A stretch of 64,000 nt of DNA from Planctomycetota bacterium (GTDB lineage: Bacteria; Planctomycetota; UBA1135; UBA2386), in the NCBI GenBank assembly GCA_020638695.1, contig JACKIB010000025.1, positions 15,702-79,701 on the forward strand, in the 5' to 3' direction. Made by a program: the position numbers and the translations under genes. This document shows positions 29,131 through 38,936 of the stretch, piece after piece. The number at the start of each line of letters is the position of its first letter. The stretch's first letter is position 1. The notes below the pieces were generated by a model, which saw only the letters and a list, made by a program, of their open reading frames with translations, was not told the origin of the DNA and did not search any database.

Positions 29131-30549
29131 ATGCCCACCCGCCTGCTCGCGCTCGGCGCTTTGCTCCTCGCGTCCGGGTGCGTGACCAAGGCCCACTGGC
29201 GGCCCGGTCCGGCGCGGGTGACGACCGCCCTCTACGACGAGCGGGGTCGGCAGGTCAAACCGGCGGATGCGACGGCGCCCTACCGAATCCTCGGCCTCGG
29301 GCCGCGCCAGCCGGACCCGATCACCGACCCGCAGGACCAGCAGATGTCGCCCGAGGAGCGGCAGCGGCGGCGCGAGGCGAAGATCCGCAACCAGTTCGGA
29401 CCGACCGTCCTGATCCAGGGCGAGCTGGTGACCAAGCGCTACTTCCTGAGTGGGGAGACCGGGGCGATCTTCTTTCGCTTGATGGGGATGGCGACCGAGC
29501 CGCCCACCGACGACAAGACCAAGCTCGGCGGGGCGGACGGCAAGCCGAGCATCCTCAGCTCGATGCTCGGCGACAACAGCATCGAGGTCCGCTACCTCAA
29601 GGACTTCGAGGTGGTCCCCGGGGCGCTGGGTGGCCAGGTCAAGTGGCCGCAGGGGCCGGTGCTCCCGGTCAACAGCCCCGAGAAGGAGAGCAACGATCTG
29701 CTGGTCGTCACCGCCAAGCCACAGGCGTTGAAGGCGTTCGAGGACGCGTTGAACCTGTTCTACTCGAACGTGCCGCAGGTCGAGATCGAAGTGAAGGTGG
29801 TGGAGTTCTCGACTTCGGAGAGCACCGCGTTCGGCACCGGCGGTGACCCCACCGGCAACCCCAATTCCGCGGCCCCGGGCAAGACCACCAACCGGCAGAG
29901 TGGCCGCCTGGTACGGGAGATCATTTCCGCCTTCCCGCTGGTGCCCCCGGTGGGGGGCGGCGTCAACTCCCGTGGGCTGATCACGCTCGGCGGCATCCAC
30001 GACGGCTGGGAGCTGGAGACCACCATCCAGGCGCTGCAGGCGCAGGGCAAGGCGGACGTGCTCAGCAGTCCGCGGCTGGTGGTGCGCAACGGCGGCACCG
30101 CATCGATCTCGACCTCCACCGACGTCCCCTTCCCGCAGGCCAAGGTGACCGTCAACCAGGTCAGTTCCACCAACATCAGCTTCAAGCCGGTCGGTATCAC
30201 CCTGGGGATCAAGCCGGTGATCGCCGGGACCGACACGGTGATCCTGCAGATCCACGCGGACGTGTCCGCGGTGACCGGGTTCGCCGACACCGACCCGATC
30301 GACACCCCGATCGTGTCGCGCCGCACCGCGGTCACCTCGGTGCACGTGCCCAACAACAAGACCACGATCATCGGCGGCCTGCGCACCACCAGCTCGTTCG
30401 AGAACGAGGCCAAGATCCCCTTGCTGGGCGACATCCCGATCCTGGGGTTCCTGTTCCGCTCGACCACTACCCAGACCACCGAGTCGGAACTGAAGTTCTT
30501 CATCACGCCGCGCATCCGCATCGGCGACCAGGACGTCCTGGCCCGCTGA
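29131..30549 (+). CDS. Secretin lipoprotein (GspD/PilQ family)
   Basis: A 472-residue protein with a lipobox (LLLASGC, Cys17), so it is probably directed to the outer membrane. Residues about 185-235 form one N-domain (NDLLVVTAKPQALKAFEDAL, VPQVEIEVKVVEFS), and the C-terminal half is a secretin domain with LETTIQALQAQGKADVLSSP, the VPNNKTTIIGGL signature and IPLLGDIPILGFLFR. It is short compared with GspD (about 650 residues) and lacks several N-domains; residues 20-180 are unassigned. Secretins form the outer-membrane channel of type II secretion and type IV pili. The next gene resembles GspK. No ATPase or inner-membrane platform gene is nearby. Confidence 0.88.
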   Translation: MPTRLLALGALLLASGCVTKAHWRPGPARVTTALYDERGRQVKPADATAPYRILGLGPRQPDPITDPQDQQMSPEERQRRREAKIRNQFGPTVLIQGELVTKRYFLSGETGAIFFRLMGMATEPPTDDKTKLGGADGKPSILSSMLGDNSIEVRYLKDFEVVPGALGGQVKWPQGPVLPVNSPEKESNDLLVVTAKPQALKAFEDALNLFYSNVPQVEIEVKVVEFSTSESTAFGTGGDPTGNPNSAAPGKTTNRQSGRLVREIISAFPLVPPVGGGVNSRGLITLGGIHDGWELETTIQALQAQGKADVLSSPRLVVRNGGTASISTSTDVPFPQAKVTVNQVSSTNISFKPVGITLGIKPVIAGTDTVILQIHADVSAVTGFADTDPIDTPIVSRRTAVTSVHVPNNKTTIIGGLRTTSSFENEAKIPLLGDIPILGFLFRSTTTQTTESELKFFITPRIRIGDQDVLAR

Positions 30550-30619
30550 TTCGCGGCGACCGGGTTCCCCCCGGCGCGTCGGCCTGGGAAGATCGGCCCC
30601 GGATCGACGTCGAACCGCT

Positions 30620-32287
30620 ATGCAACGCCACAGCCTGACCCCGGAGCGGCCCCAGGAGGCCGGTGTCGCCCTAGTCATGGTCGTGATCTTCAGCGTACTG
30701 CTGTTCGTGCTGGTGTCCGACTTGGTCACCTCGGCGCAGATGGCCAGCGGCACCGGCCGCAACGATGCGCTGATGGCCCGCATGGAGAACCACATGCGTC
30801 TGGTGCTGGCCGAGGTGGAGCAGCAGCTCAAGGACGACCTCACCGCTGGGCAGGACGCGGGCGCGGGTGGTGGCCTGCCGGGGCTCGGTGGCGAGGGCGG
30901 GGCCGGCGGGTCGGGAACCGGAGGCAGTGGTGGCTCCGGTGCACAGGCCGAGCAGGATCCGCCGTCGGACAGCAGCAACGACGCGTGGTTCAAGCCGGTG
31001 CCCTACGCGGATGGCGACCTGACCACCTACGCGTGGGTCGAGGACGAGAACCGCAAGTTCAACGTGCTGGCGCTCGGTAGCCCGGACAAGGAGTTCGCCG
31101 AGGAAGCGAAGGACCAACTGGTGCGGCTGATCGTCGCGCTGCGCGCCGGCACCGTGTTCGAAGTCTCGAACAGCAACGCGAGCACCATCGCGCAGGCGAT
31201 TGCCGACTGGCTCAAGGGGATGAACCGGGACCAGGAGAACCGCCCCAAGCCGAAGCTGAAGAGCGACCTGCCCGACGACGATCGACCGACCATCCCGTTG
31301 CACCTCGACGAGCTGCTGATGCTGCGCGGAGTGACCGAGGATCTGTTCTTCGACAAGGTGCTCGAAGGGCCGCCGTTGCGGGTGCTCCCCGGACTGGAGT
31401 CGGCGCTGACGATCTACACCTCGTACCGCACCGACCCCGGTGACCCGGAGAAGAATGCGCGGCGGGCCGCACAGGCCGGCCGATCCGGAGGCACGGGGAA
31501 CACCGGAGGCACGGGAGGTACCGGGGGCACGGGCTCGAGCGCGGGGGGAACCGGTTCCAGTGGCGCCGGGTCGAGTGGATCCGGCTCGGGCGCCGGCTCG
31601 GGCGCCGGAACGGGCAGCGGCCAGGGTGGATCCGGTGCCGGAAACGGCACCAACGGTTCGACCCCTCCCGAACCGGAGGGGATCGGGATCCACATCAACA
31701 TCAACACCGCGCCGCGCGCGGTGCTGCGCGCCATGATGCGCGAGGGCGAGCTGCCCAACAGCGTGATCAACGCGATCCTCAAGTTCCGCAACGAGGAGGC
31801 GCCGCCCGAAGAGACGGCGCAGGGTGAGGCAGCCAACGACGTCACCAAGTACGCCGGCGACGTCGCCGAAGGGCTGGAGACCAAGTTCAAGATCTTCAAG
31901 ACGCTCGCCGACCTCGACGGCCTGCCGGAGTTCGCCAACCTGCCGCAGGAGGTCAAGGAGAAGTTCCGGGCGATGGCGACCACCAAGTCGGACGTGTTCA
32001 CCATCCACTTGGCCTGCCTGTTCAAGCGCAACGAGGAGCGCAAGCTGTTCGTGGTGAATCGACGGCGCAGCGTGGTGGTGCGTCTGGAAGGCGGCGAGCA
32101 GCCGCGTCTCTACCCCGTGGTCCGCATGGAGCACACCCACGGGATTCGGCTGCAGGCGTTCGACTTCCCGGAACAGGAGGAGGAGCGGCGGCTGCGCGAA
32201 CAGGGGGACATGGACCGCTTCTCGGTCGAGGAGCGGGCCTGGAACCCGTTCTTCAAGGAGTTCTTCAAGCCGCCGGAGCGCGGCTGA
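30620..32287 (+). CDS. GspK-like type II secretion minor pseudopilin
   Basis: A 555-residue protein starting at ATG 30620. It has an N-terminal hydrophobic helix after a short basic leader (GVALVMVVIFSVLLFVLVSDL), as in GspK, and the helix-hairpin-helix motif ININTAPRAVLRAMM near residue 358 that is typical of GspK. The segment TIAQAIADWLKGMNRDQE matches the GspK region around its WxD motif. Two glycine/serine-rich insertions, at about 75-115 and 285-350, are unusual for the family. The C-terminal 180 residues contain TKSDVFTIHL and RRSVVVRLEGG strands. It lies 70 bases after the secretin and probably forms the tip of a pseudopilus. Confidence 0.8.
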   Translation: MQRHSLTPERPQEAGVALVMVVIFSVLLFVLVSDLVTSAQMASGTGRNDALMARMENHMRLVLAEVEQQLKDDLTAGQDAGAGGGLPGLGGEGGAGGSGTGGSGGSGAQAEQDPPSDSSNDAWFKPVPYADGDLTTYAWVEDENRKFNVLALGSPDKEFAEEAKDQLVRLIVALRAGTVFEVSNSNASTIAQAIADWLKGMNRDQENRPKPKLKSDLPDDDRPTIPLHLDELLMLRGVTEDLFFDKVLEGPPLRVLPGLESALTIYTSYRTDPGDPEKNARRAAQAGRSGGTGNTGGTGGTGGTGSSAGGTGSSGAGSSGSGSGAGSGAGTGSGQGGSGAGNGTNGSTPPEPEGIGIHININTAPRAVLRAMMREGELPNSVINAILKFRNEEAPPEETAQGEAANDVTKYAGDVAEGLETKFKIFKTLADLDGLPEFANLPQEVKEKFRAMATTKSDVFTIHLACLFKRNEERKLFVVNRRRSVVVRLEGGEQPRLYPVVRMEHTHGIRLQAFDFPEQEEERRLREQGDMDRFSVEERAWNPFFKEFFKPPERG

Positions 32288-32308
32288 GCCGAGCTCCTCG
32301 CCGGCGCT

Positions 32309-33067
32309 TCAGCCGATGGTGATCCCGCCATTGATCACCAGGTCCTGCCCGGTCACGAACGACGCCGCGTCGCTCCCGAGGTAGACCACCGCACCGGCCA
32401 GGTCTTCGGGAACTCCCCAGCGCTGCATCGGGATGGTCGCCAAGTAGGCGTCCTTGGCCGCCTGCGGGTCGTGGGCGTGCCGTTCCACCGGGATCCACCC
32501 CGGTGAGATGGTGTTGACGGTGATCCCGAACGGCGCCAGCTCCGACGCCAGGCTGCGCGAGAAGCCGTGTTGACCGCCCTTGGCGGCCACGTAGGCGGTG
32601 AAGTTGGGGGTGCCGCGCGCGAACACTTCGCTGCAGATGTTGATGATGCGCCCCCAGCGCTGCTGCTTCATGTGCGGCAAGCAGGCGCGTGCCAGCAGGA
32701 ACGGGCTCTTCACGAAGAAGTCCAACATGGTGGCGAAGAACTCCCAGTCGTAGTCCTCCAGCCGCCGCTGGGGCTGTGAGCAGGTGGCGTTCGGCACCAG
32801 GATGTCCACCGGTCCCAGGTGCTCGGCGATGTCGGACACCATGCGCGCGACGGCAGCTTCGTCGGTGACGTCGGCGTGGAACAGCGCACATCGGTGGCCC
32901 TCGCTGCTCAGTTCGTGCAGCGTACGCTCGGCTGTGGCCTGGTCGTTGGCGTAGTTGAGCGCGACGCGGGCACCGGCCTCGGCGAGCGCTCGGGCCATCG
33001 CCTTGCCGAGGCCGCGGCTGCTGCCGGTGACCAGGGCGACGTGGCCAGACAAGTTGAAGTCGGGCAT
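32309..33067 (-). CDS. Short-chain dehydrogenase/reductase
   Basis: A 252-residue classical SDR. The cofactor motif is VTGSSRGLGKAMA near residue 14, the catalytic residues are serine in INICSEV and the YVAAK pair, and the C-terminus has FVTGQDLVINGG, which is like 3-oxoacyl-ACP reductases and related NAD(P)-dependent alcohol dehydrogenases. The substrate cannot be deduced. ATG 33067 lies 14 bases after the stop of the DUF1501 gene, so it is probably the last gene of the PSD1/DUF1501 operon. Confidence 0.85.
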   Translation of the reverse strand: MPDFNLSGHVALVTGSSRGLGKAMARALAEAGARVALNYANDQATAERTLHELSSEGHRCALFHADVTDEAAVARMVSDIAEHLGPVDILVPNATCSQPQRRLEDYDWEFFATMLDFFVKSPFLLARACLPHMKQQRWGRIINICSEVFARGTPNFTAYVAAKGGQHGFSRSLASELAPFGITVNTISPGWIPVERHAHDPQAAKDAYLATIPMQRWGVPEDLAGAVVYLGSDAASFVTGQDLVINGGITIG

Positions 33068-33081
33068 CGCGGAATCCTCGT

Positions 33082-34545
33082 TCAAACGATTTGCTTGATG
33101 ATGCCTGCGCCTTCGACGCCGACCAGTTTGCGCTGCAGGCCGCCGTAGAAGTACGTCAGGTGGTTGGGGTCGAGACCCATCTGATGCAGGATCGTCGCGT
33201 GCAGGTGCTTCACCTGGAACTTGTCCACCCCGAGCGTTCCCTGCGCCAGGTGGCCGAAGTCGTCGGTCTCGCCGACGCTGACTCCGCCGCGGATTCCGCC
33301 GCCGGCGGCCCACATGGTGAACCCCTTGGCGTTGTGGTCGCGCCCGCTGCCCGCGGTGTATTCGGCGGTCGGTTGGCGACCGAACTCGCCGCCCCACACC
33401 ACGATCGTCTCGTCGAGCAGGCCGCGTCGCTCGAGGTCGCGCAGCAGTCCGGCGATCGGCTTGTCGGTCTCGGCGGCGTGCAACCCGTGGTTCTTCACCA
33501 TGTCGTTGTGCGAATCCCAGTTGTTGTCGTCGTGACCGCCGCCCGAATAGACCTGGATGAACCGCACGCCGCGTTCGACCAGTCGCCGCGCCAGCAGACA
33601 GCGCCGCCCGAACTCGGCCGAGATCGGGTGGTCCATGCCGTAGAGCTGCTTGGTTTCCTCGGTCTCGCTCCGCAAATCGACGGCCTCGGGGGCGTGGGCC
33701 TGCATGCGGTACGCCAGCTCGTAGCTGGCGATGCGCGCGGCGAGCTCGGAGTTGTCGACGAAGTCCGACAGGTGCTGTGAGTTGTAGTGCCGCAACGTGT
33801 CCAGCATGTGCCGCTGCTGTCCGCGCGTCAGGTCGCCATGTCGGCCGAGGTTCAGGATCGGGTCGCCGGTCGGCCGCATGGTGGTCGCCTGGTAGACCGC
33901 GGGCATGTAGCCGCTACTCCAGTTCTTCGCACCGCTGATCGGGCCGCCACGCGGGTCGAGCATCACCACGAAGCCGGGCAGGTTGCGGTTGGGCGACCCC
34001 AGGCCGTAGTTCACCCAGCTGCCGAGCGACGGGTGGCCGCTGAGAATCTCGCCCGAGTTCATCTGCAGCAGTGCAGAGCCGTGGATCGGCGAGATGGCGG
34101 TCATCGACTTGAGGAACGCGATCTTGTCGACGCACGTCGCCAGGTGGGGGAACAGATCCGACACCCAAGCGCCGCACTCGCCGTACTGCTTGAAGTTCCA
34201 CTTCGGCGCGACGATCCGTCCGCCGTCGCGGTGGCCGCCGCGGCCGTGGGTCTGGATGCCGCGCACCGTCTTGCCCTCGAGTGGATACATCTTCGGCTTG
34301 TAGTCGAAGGTCTCGATCTGGCTGGGCCCGCCGTACATGAACAGGAAGATGCAGCTCTTGGCCTTGGCCGGCAGGCGCGCCCGCTTGGCCGCCAGTGGGT
34401 CGTCGTCGTCCGGCCGGGCACCGCGGTAGGCGAAGGCGCCGTCGGCCGACAGCATCCCGGTGGTCGCCAACGCGGTGAACCCGGCGCCCAGCGTCTGGAG
34501 GAACTCGCGGCGCGACGACTCGATCGGGGTTTCGGCAGGATCCAT
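33082..34545 (-). CDS. DUF1501 family protein, Tat-exported
   Basis: A 487-residue protein beginning with a twin-arginine signal (SRREFLQTLGAGFTALATTG). The mature part follows DUF1501 closely: IFLFMYGGPSQIETFDYKP, HGSALLQMNSGE, FGRRCLLARRLVERGVRFIQVY, GGHDDNNWDSHNDM and ETIVVWGGEFGRQP. DUF1501 proteins belong to the alkaline phosphatase/sulfatase-like superfamily and are very abundant in planctomycetes, almost always next to a PSD1-type cytochrome, as here (3 bases downstream of it). Their substrate is not known, but polysaccharide degradation has been suggested. Confidence 0.92.
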   Translation of the reverse strand: MDPAETPIESSRREFLQTLGAGFTALATTGMLSADGAFAYRGARPDDDDPLAAKRARLPAKAKSCIFLFMYGGPSQIETFDYKPKMYPLEGKTVRGIQTHGRGGHRDGGRIVAPKWNFKQYGECGAWVSDLFPHLATCVDKIAFLKSMTAISPIHGSALLQMNSGEILSGHPSLGSWVNYGLGSPNRNLPGFVVMLDPRGGPISGAKNWSSGYMPAVYQATTMRPTGDPILNLGRHGDLTRGQQRHMLDTLRHYNSQHLSDFVDNSELAARIASYELAYRMQAHAPEAVDLRSETEETKQLYGMDHPISAEFGRRCLLARRLVERGVRFIQVYSGGGHDDNNWDSHNDMVKNHGLHAAETDKPIAGLLRDLERRGLLDETIVVWGGEFGRQPTAEYTAGSGRDHNAKGFTMWAAGGGIRGGVSVGETDDFGHLAQGTLGVDKFQVKHLHATILHQMGLDPNHLTYFYGGLQRKLVGVEGAGIIKQIV

Positions 34546-34548
34546 GGG

Positions 34549-37500
34549 TCAGTCCAGGAACAGGAAGGCGTTGAGGTTGAGCGCGATCAAGCACATCTGC
34601 TGCAGCGGTTGGTCGGGACTCGATGGCGCGGGGAACCCGGTCATGAATGCCACTCCGGCGTCGACCTGCGCCTTGCTCGGTTGCCGTCCGGTGGTCCACG
34701 ACAGGGCGCGCGTGACCTGTGCCCGGGGCTCGTCGCCCGCGTCGGCGCGCACCCGCTCGGCCAGCGCGCGCGCCGCCTTGTTGATGAACGCGCTGTTGAG
34801 CAGCGTCAAGGCCTGGGTCGGTTGGGTCGTCTGGAAGCGCACCGCGCAGCTGGTGTCGGTCGTCGCGGCGTCGAACGACTCGACGAACGGGTCGAGCAGC
34901 GAGCGCTTGACGAACGTGTAGAGGCTGCGCCGCGAGTTGTTGGCCCGCGAGCTGTCACCGTGCCAGGTCACTCGCGATTGACCGGCCAGCACTTCGGCAG
35001 GGATCTCGGGGAACACGCTCTTGCCGCCGACCGCGAGGTCGAGTTGTCCGCTGGCCAGCAGCACCGCGTCGCGCAGTTCCTCGGCCGACAAGCGGCGCAT
35101 GTCGAACCGCCACAGCAGGTCGTTGGTCGGGTCGCGTTCCAGCGCGCGTGGACTGCCGGCGCACGACAGTCGAAACGTCGACGACAGCACCAAGCGCCGG
35201 TGTAGCTTCTTGATGTCCCAGCCCTCGGCGACGAAGCGCCGGGCCAGCCAGTCGAGTAGCTGCGGGTGCGTCGGGCGGCTGCCGGTCATGCCGAAGTCGC
35301 TGCTGGTGCGCACCAGCCCGCGGCCGAACACGAATTGCCACACCCGGTTGACCATCACCCGCGCGGTGAGCGGGTGGTCCTTGCGCGTCAGCCAGGCGGC
35401 GAGTGCGCGGCGTCGTCCACTGGTCCGATTGCGCGGTTCGATCTGCGGCGCCTCCCCGCCGAGCACCTGCAGGAACCGCGGTTCGACCCGCGCAGCCGGC
35501 GCATGCGCGCTACCGCGCGTCAGCACGTGGGTCGCCGGGGCCACCGGACCCGGTTCCCGTGCGCTCAACACCAGGTGGTCGTGGCGTCGCTCGGCGAGCC
35601 GCGACAGCTCGCGCCGCAGGCTTCGGTACTCGCGGTGCCGCACCGCGCCGAGCAACCGCGGACCGTGTTGCCGCAGCTGCTGTTCCAATTCCCTGCCATC
35701 CCCGGCGCTGCGCCGCGAAAGCAGTCGGCGGGGCAGGTCCGGACCCGACCAGGCGACCTCGAGGCCCTTGCCACCGGTGCCTTGGAAGTACTCCAGCTGC
35801 ACCTCGTGGTGGCCCTTGGTCAGCTCCACCGAACCCTGCCTGGGATTGCCGAGCCCGTGGATGCCGTCGTACGTCACGACGTTCCAGCCGTCGATGCGCA
35901 ACCGGACGCCGTCGTCGGCATCCACCGAGAAGGTGTAGCTGCCCGCCTTCGGCACGAACAGCTTGCCACGGAACACGAACCCGAAGTGGGTCCCGCGGGT
36001 CGCCAGGTCGATGTCGAACAGGTTGCTCGGCACCTTGCCGCGCGTCTCGGGGCGGAACGCGTCGAAGTCCGGCAGCCGCGACCAGCTCTCTCGGTAGAAC
36101 GCGAACTCGAGCTCGCTCAGGTCGCTGGCGTGAACCGAGTCACCGCGCTCCTTGGCGAGCAGCGCCGCGAACTCGTTCCGCAGTTGCCGCAGCCGTTCGG
36201 TGATTTCCACGCGCCGCGTGCGCACTGTCTGATTCTGCCGTTCCAACTCGCGGCGTTGTTCGGCGGTGGAAACGTCGGTGAGCACGTGTTCCGGGTTCTG
36301 CGAGTAGGGCCGCAGGTTGCGGAAGAACGCCAGCATCGAGTAGTAGTCGCGCTGGGGGATGGGATCGAGCTTGTGGTCGTGGCAACGCGCACAGCCGATG
36401 GTCAGGCCGAGGAACACCTCGCCGGTGGTGCGCACGATGTCGTCGAAGCCGTCGAACTCGGCCTGCAGCCGGTCGGACGGCTCGTCGTCCCACAGTCCGA
36501 GGCGCAAGAACCCGGTGCCGGTGATCGACTCGGTATTGGCATCGTCGAGTTCGTCACCCGCCAGCTGTTCGGTCAAGAAGCGATCGTACGACTTGTTGCG
36601 GTTGAAGGAGTCGATCACGTACTGGCGGTACTTCCACACCTGCGGCTTGGCGCTGTCGCGCTCGTAGCCGTTGGTCTCGGCGAAGCGCACCAGGTCGAGC
36701 CAGTGCCGCGCCTGGTGCTCGCCGTAGTGTGGCGAGGCGAGCAGGCGGTCGACGACCTTTTCGTAGGCGTCGGGCGAGCGGTCGGCGAGGAATGCCGCGA
36801 TTTCCTGCGAACTGGGGGGCAAGCCGGTCAGGCTGTAGCTGACGCGCCGCAGCAGGCTGACGCGGTCGGTCTCGCGATTCGGTTGCAAGCCGGCCGCCAC
36901 GATGCGTTGCAGCACGAATCGATCGATCTCGTTGCGGCACCATTCGGTGGCGGCCACCTGTGGTGGTGCTTGTTCACCGACCGCCTGGAACGACCAGTGT
37001 TGCTTGGCCGCTGCGGTGAGGAGTGAAGGTGGTTGGTACAGCCATTCGTCGTCGACCACGGTCATCGGGACGCCACGTCGCACCCACTCGGTCAGCACCG
37101 CGAGGTCCGCGGCGCCGAGCTTGCGCTTGGGTGGCATCTGGTGCTCCGCGTCCTCGTGGTTGAGGAACCGCAGGATCCGGCTGTGGTCCGGGTGCACCAA
37201 GTCGACGATCGGTCCACCGGTGCCGCCGCGCAGAACCCCGCGCCGCGCCGGGAGCCACAGGTTGCCGCGGACCTTCGCCTTGCGATCACCGTGGCAGCGG
37301 TAGCAGTTGGCCGCCAAGATGGGTTGCACCTCGGTGCGGTAGAAGCGCTCGTCGTCGTAGGCGTCGAGCAGCAGGCTGTTCGACAGCGAGTTGCCCATCT
37401 GCCGATGGTCGCGGAACGACCACACGACGCGCTTCTGCCGCGTGATCTCGAGGATCTGCGGGTTCGCCGGACCGGCGTGGCAGTTGCCGAGCAGCAGGTT

Positions 37501-38292
37501 GCCGTTCGGTAGCAGCTCGACGGTCGTCACCCATGCCAACCGGATGTCCGGGAGGTCGTCCTGCCGCAGGTGCCAGACGATCTTCTTGGCGCGGTCGACC
37601 TCGAGAACCGAATGGCCGTTGCCGGTCGAGATCAGGGTGTTGCCGTTGGGCAAGCGAACCGCCGCGAACACCTGATTGCCCCAGGAATCCACGCCGTGTC
37701 CGGGACGGCGTGGCTTGCCGAACAGCGGGACGGCGAACTCCCACCGCACGCTCCCGTCGCGCGCGTACTCGCGAACCACGCCGTCGCCTTCGTGGGCGAC
37801 CAGGTAGCCGCCATCGCGCAGTGGGCGAACCAACCGAGTGTCGCGGTGCGGGTCGCTACGGGCGACCCGCAGCGCGATCGTGTGGACCACCTTGCCGGCG
37901 CGGTCGAGCTCCAGGATCCGCCCCGGCCCGCTCTCGGCGACCATCGTGTTGCCGTCAGGTAGCCGGCGGAACGAGTGGATCTCGACCCGCCCCTGGGCGC
38001 CCGGCGCCGCGCCGGCGTCGTACGACCACACGACGCGGTGGTCCCGTGTCATCTCGACCACTTGGGTGATGCGCGGCTGGAACAACACGTTGCCGTTGTC
38101 CAACACCTGCAGATCGTGGATTCCCTCGGTCTTGGTCTGCCACTCGATGTTGCCGTTGGCGCCGAAGATCGCGAGCCTGTGGCGCGAGGCATCCGCGGCG
38201 AGCACCCGGTGTTTCACCGGGGGAGGTCCGCTTTGTGCACTCGAGGGAAGGGCAGAGCCGAGCACGAGGGCGATGGGTACGAGCCGTCGCAT
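34549..38292 (-). CDS. PSD1-type protein with N-terminal beta-propeller, PSCyt1, DUF1549, PA14 and DUF1553
   Basis: A 1247-residue exported protein. Start ATG 38292 gives a signal peptide (LVPIALVLGSALPSSAQ). Residues about 25-320 are propeller-like repeats with LPDGNTMV and LPNGNTLI strands, similar to arylsulfotransferase or PQQ-type propellers. A cytochrome c motif NCYRCH follows near 327 (PSCyt1), then DUF1549 (about 450-660, with GCARCHDHKLDPI), a PA14-like domain near 777-870 (GKLFVPKAGSYTFSVDADDG) and DUF1553 from about 960 to the end. The propeller and PA14 modules are additions to the usual planctomycete PSCyt1-PSCyt2-PSD1 layout; PA14 suggests carbohydrate binding. It is probably a periplasmic haem protein working with the DUF1501 protein. 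Confidence 0.9.
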   Translation of the reverse strand: MRRLVPIALVLGSALPSSAQSGPPPVKHRVLAADASRHRLAIFGANGNIEWQTKTEGIHDLQVLDNGNVLFQPRITQVVEMTRDHRVVWSYDAGAAPGAQGRVEIHSFRRLPDGNTMVAESGPGRILELDRAGKVVHTIALRVARSDPHRDTRLVRPLRDGGYLVAHEGDGVVREYARDGSVRWEFAVPLFGKPRRPGHGVDSWGNQVFAAVRLPNGNTLISTGNGHSVLEVDRAKKIVWHLRQDDLPDIRLAWVTTVELLPNGNLLLGNCHAGPANPQILEITRQKRVVWSFRDHRQMGNSLSNSLLLDAYDDERFYRTEVQPILAANCYRCHGDRKAKVRGNLWLPARRGVLRGGTGGPIVDLVHPDHSRILRFLNHEDAEHQMPPKRKLGAADLAVLTEWVRRGVPMTVVDDEWLYQPPSLLTAAAKQHWSFQAVGEQAPPQVAATEWCRNEIDRFVLQRIVAAGLQPNRETDRVSLLRRVSYSLTGLPPSSQEIAAFLADRSPDAYEKVVDRLLASPHYGEHQARHWLDLVRFAETNGYERDSAKPQVWKYRQYVIDSFNRNKSYDRFLTEQLAGDELDDANTESITGTGFLRLGLWDDEPSDRLQAEFDGFDDIVRTTGEVFLGLTIGCARCHDHKLDPIPQRDYYSMLAFFRNLRPYSQNPEHVLTDVSTAEQRRELERQNQTVRTRRVEITERLRQLRNEFAALLAKERGDSVHASDLSELEFAFYRESWSRLPDFDAFRPETRGKVPSNLFDIDLATRGTHFGFVFRGKLFVPKAGSYTFSVDADDGVRLRIDGWNVVTYDGIHGLGNPRQGSVELTKGHHEVQLEYFQGTGGKGLEVAWSGPDLPRRLLSRRSAGDGRELEQQLRQHGPRLLGAVRHREYRSLRRELSRLAERRHDHLVLSAREPGPVAPATHVLTRGSAHAPAARVEPRFLQVLGGEAPQIEPRNRTSGRRRALAAWLTRKDHPLTARVMVNRVWQFVFGRGLVRTSSDFGMTGSRPTHPQLLDWLARRFVAEGWDIKKLHRRLVLSSTFRLSCAGSPRALERDPTNDLLWRFDMRRLSAEELRDAVLLASGQLDLAVGGKSVFPEIPAEVLAGQSRVTWHGDSSRANNSRRSLYTFVKRSLLDPFVESFDAATTDTSCAVRFQTTQPTQALTLLNSAFINKAARALAERVRADAGDEPRAQVTRALSWTTGRQPSKAQVDAGVAFMTGFPAPSSPDQPLQQMCLIALNLNAFLFLD

Positions 38293-38361
38293 GGTCGGTG
38301 GATTCTCCCTGCGCCACCGCACGCCGGCAACCCAGCGCCGTGCGGGTCGGCGAGGTTCGGC

Positions 38362-38742
38362 TCAATCCGGCATGCGGACCTCGAGGGCGGGATACCGCGC
38401 GGCGAAGAACTGCAGTGCCAAGTAGGTGTGGCAGTGGTCGACCCGCGGGTTCTTGTCGGTCGGGCAGTTGCACCCGAGCCAGACATCGTCGGTGCGCGCC
38501 TGGTCGGCGATCGCGTCGAACGGCGCGCGGTCGCCTGCGTACCGTCGCGCGAGGGTCTGGCGGTAGTCGTCGGCGAACTGCTGCCATGCGCGTTCGCTCG
38601 GTGCGGCGAGGTACGCAGCGACCGCAGCGGCGTCGGGGCGCAGGATGTGCCGGGTGTGCTTGCGCGTGTCTTGGCGGGTGCCCACCGGCAGGGGATCGCC
38701 GGGTGGACGCTTGCCACGCACGATGCGATAGCGGCCGAGCAT
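38362..38742 (-). CDS. DUF488-like protein
   Basis: A 126-residue protein from ATG 38742. It shows the pattern of DUF488: an early KRPPGDP segment, WQQFADDYRQTLA, then WLGCNCPTDKNPRVDHCHTY where DUF488 proteins have a C-x-C and CHR-type metal or active site. The function of DUF488 is unknown. It stands alone upstream of the PSD1 gene on the same strand. Confidence 0.55.
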   Translation of the reverse strand: MLGRYRIVRGKRPPGDPLPVGTRQDTRKHTRHILRPDAAAVAAYLAAPSERAWQQFADDYRQTLARRYAGDRAPFDAIADQARTDDVWLGCNCPTDKNPRVDHCHTYLALQFFAARYPALEVRMPD

Positions 38743-38936
38743 CGCCCGAGCGTAGCGGAAGGTCGCGCTGGAGCCGAGCCGTCCGGATCGGAAGGCAGTG
38801 CCTCCGCAGACGGGACGCGGGCGCGGTCTCGTGACGCGGCTGGCGTGCGGTGCGGACCAACGGGCCCGCCGCCGCACCCCGTGCGGCGGGGGCAGCGGCG
38901 GGCACGGGGAGTCGCCGCAGCGACTCTACCCGCGCG

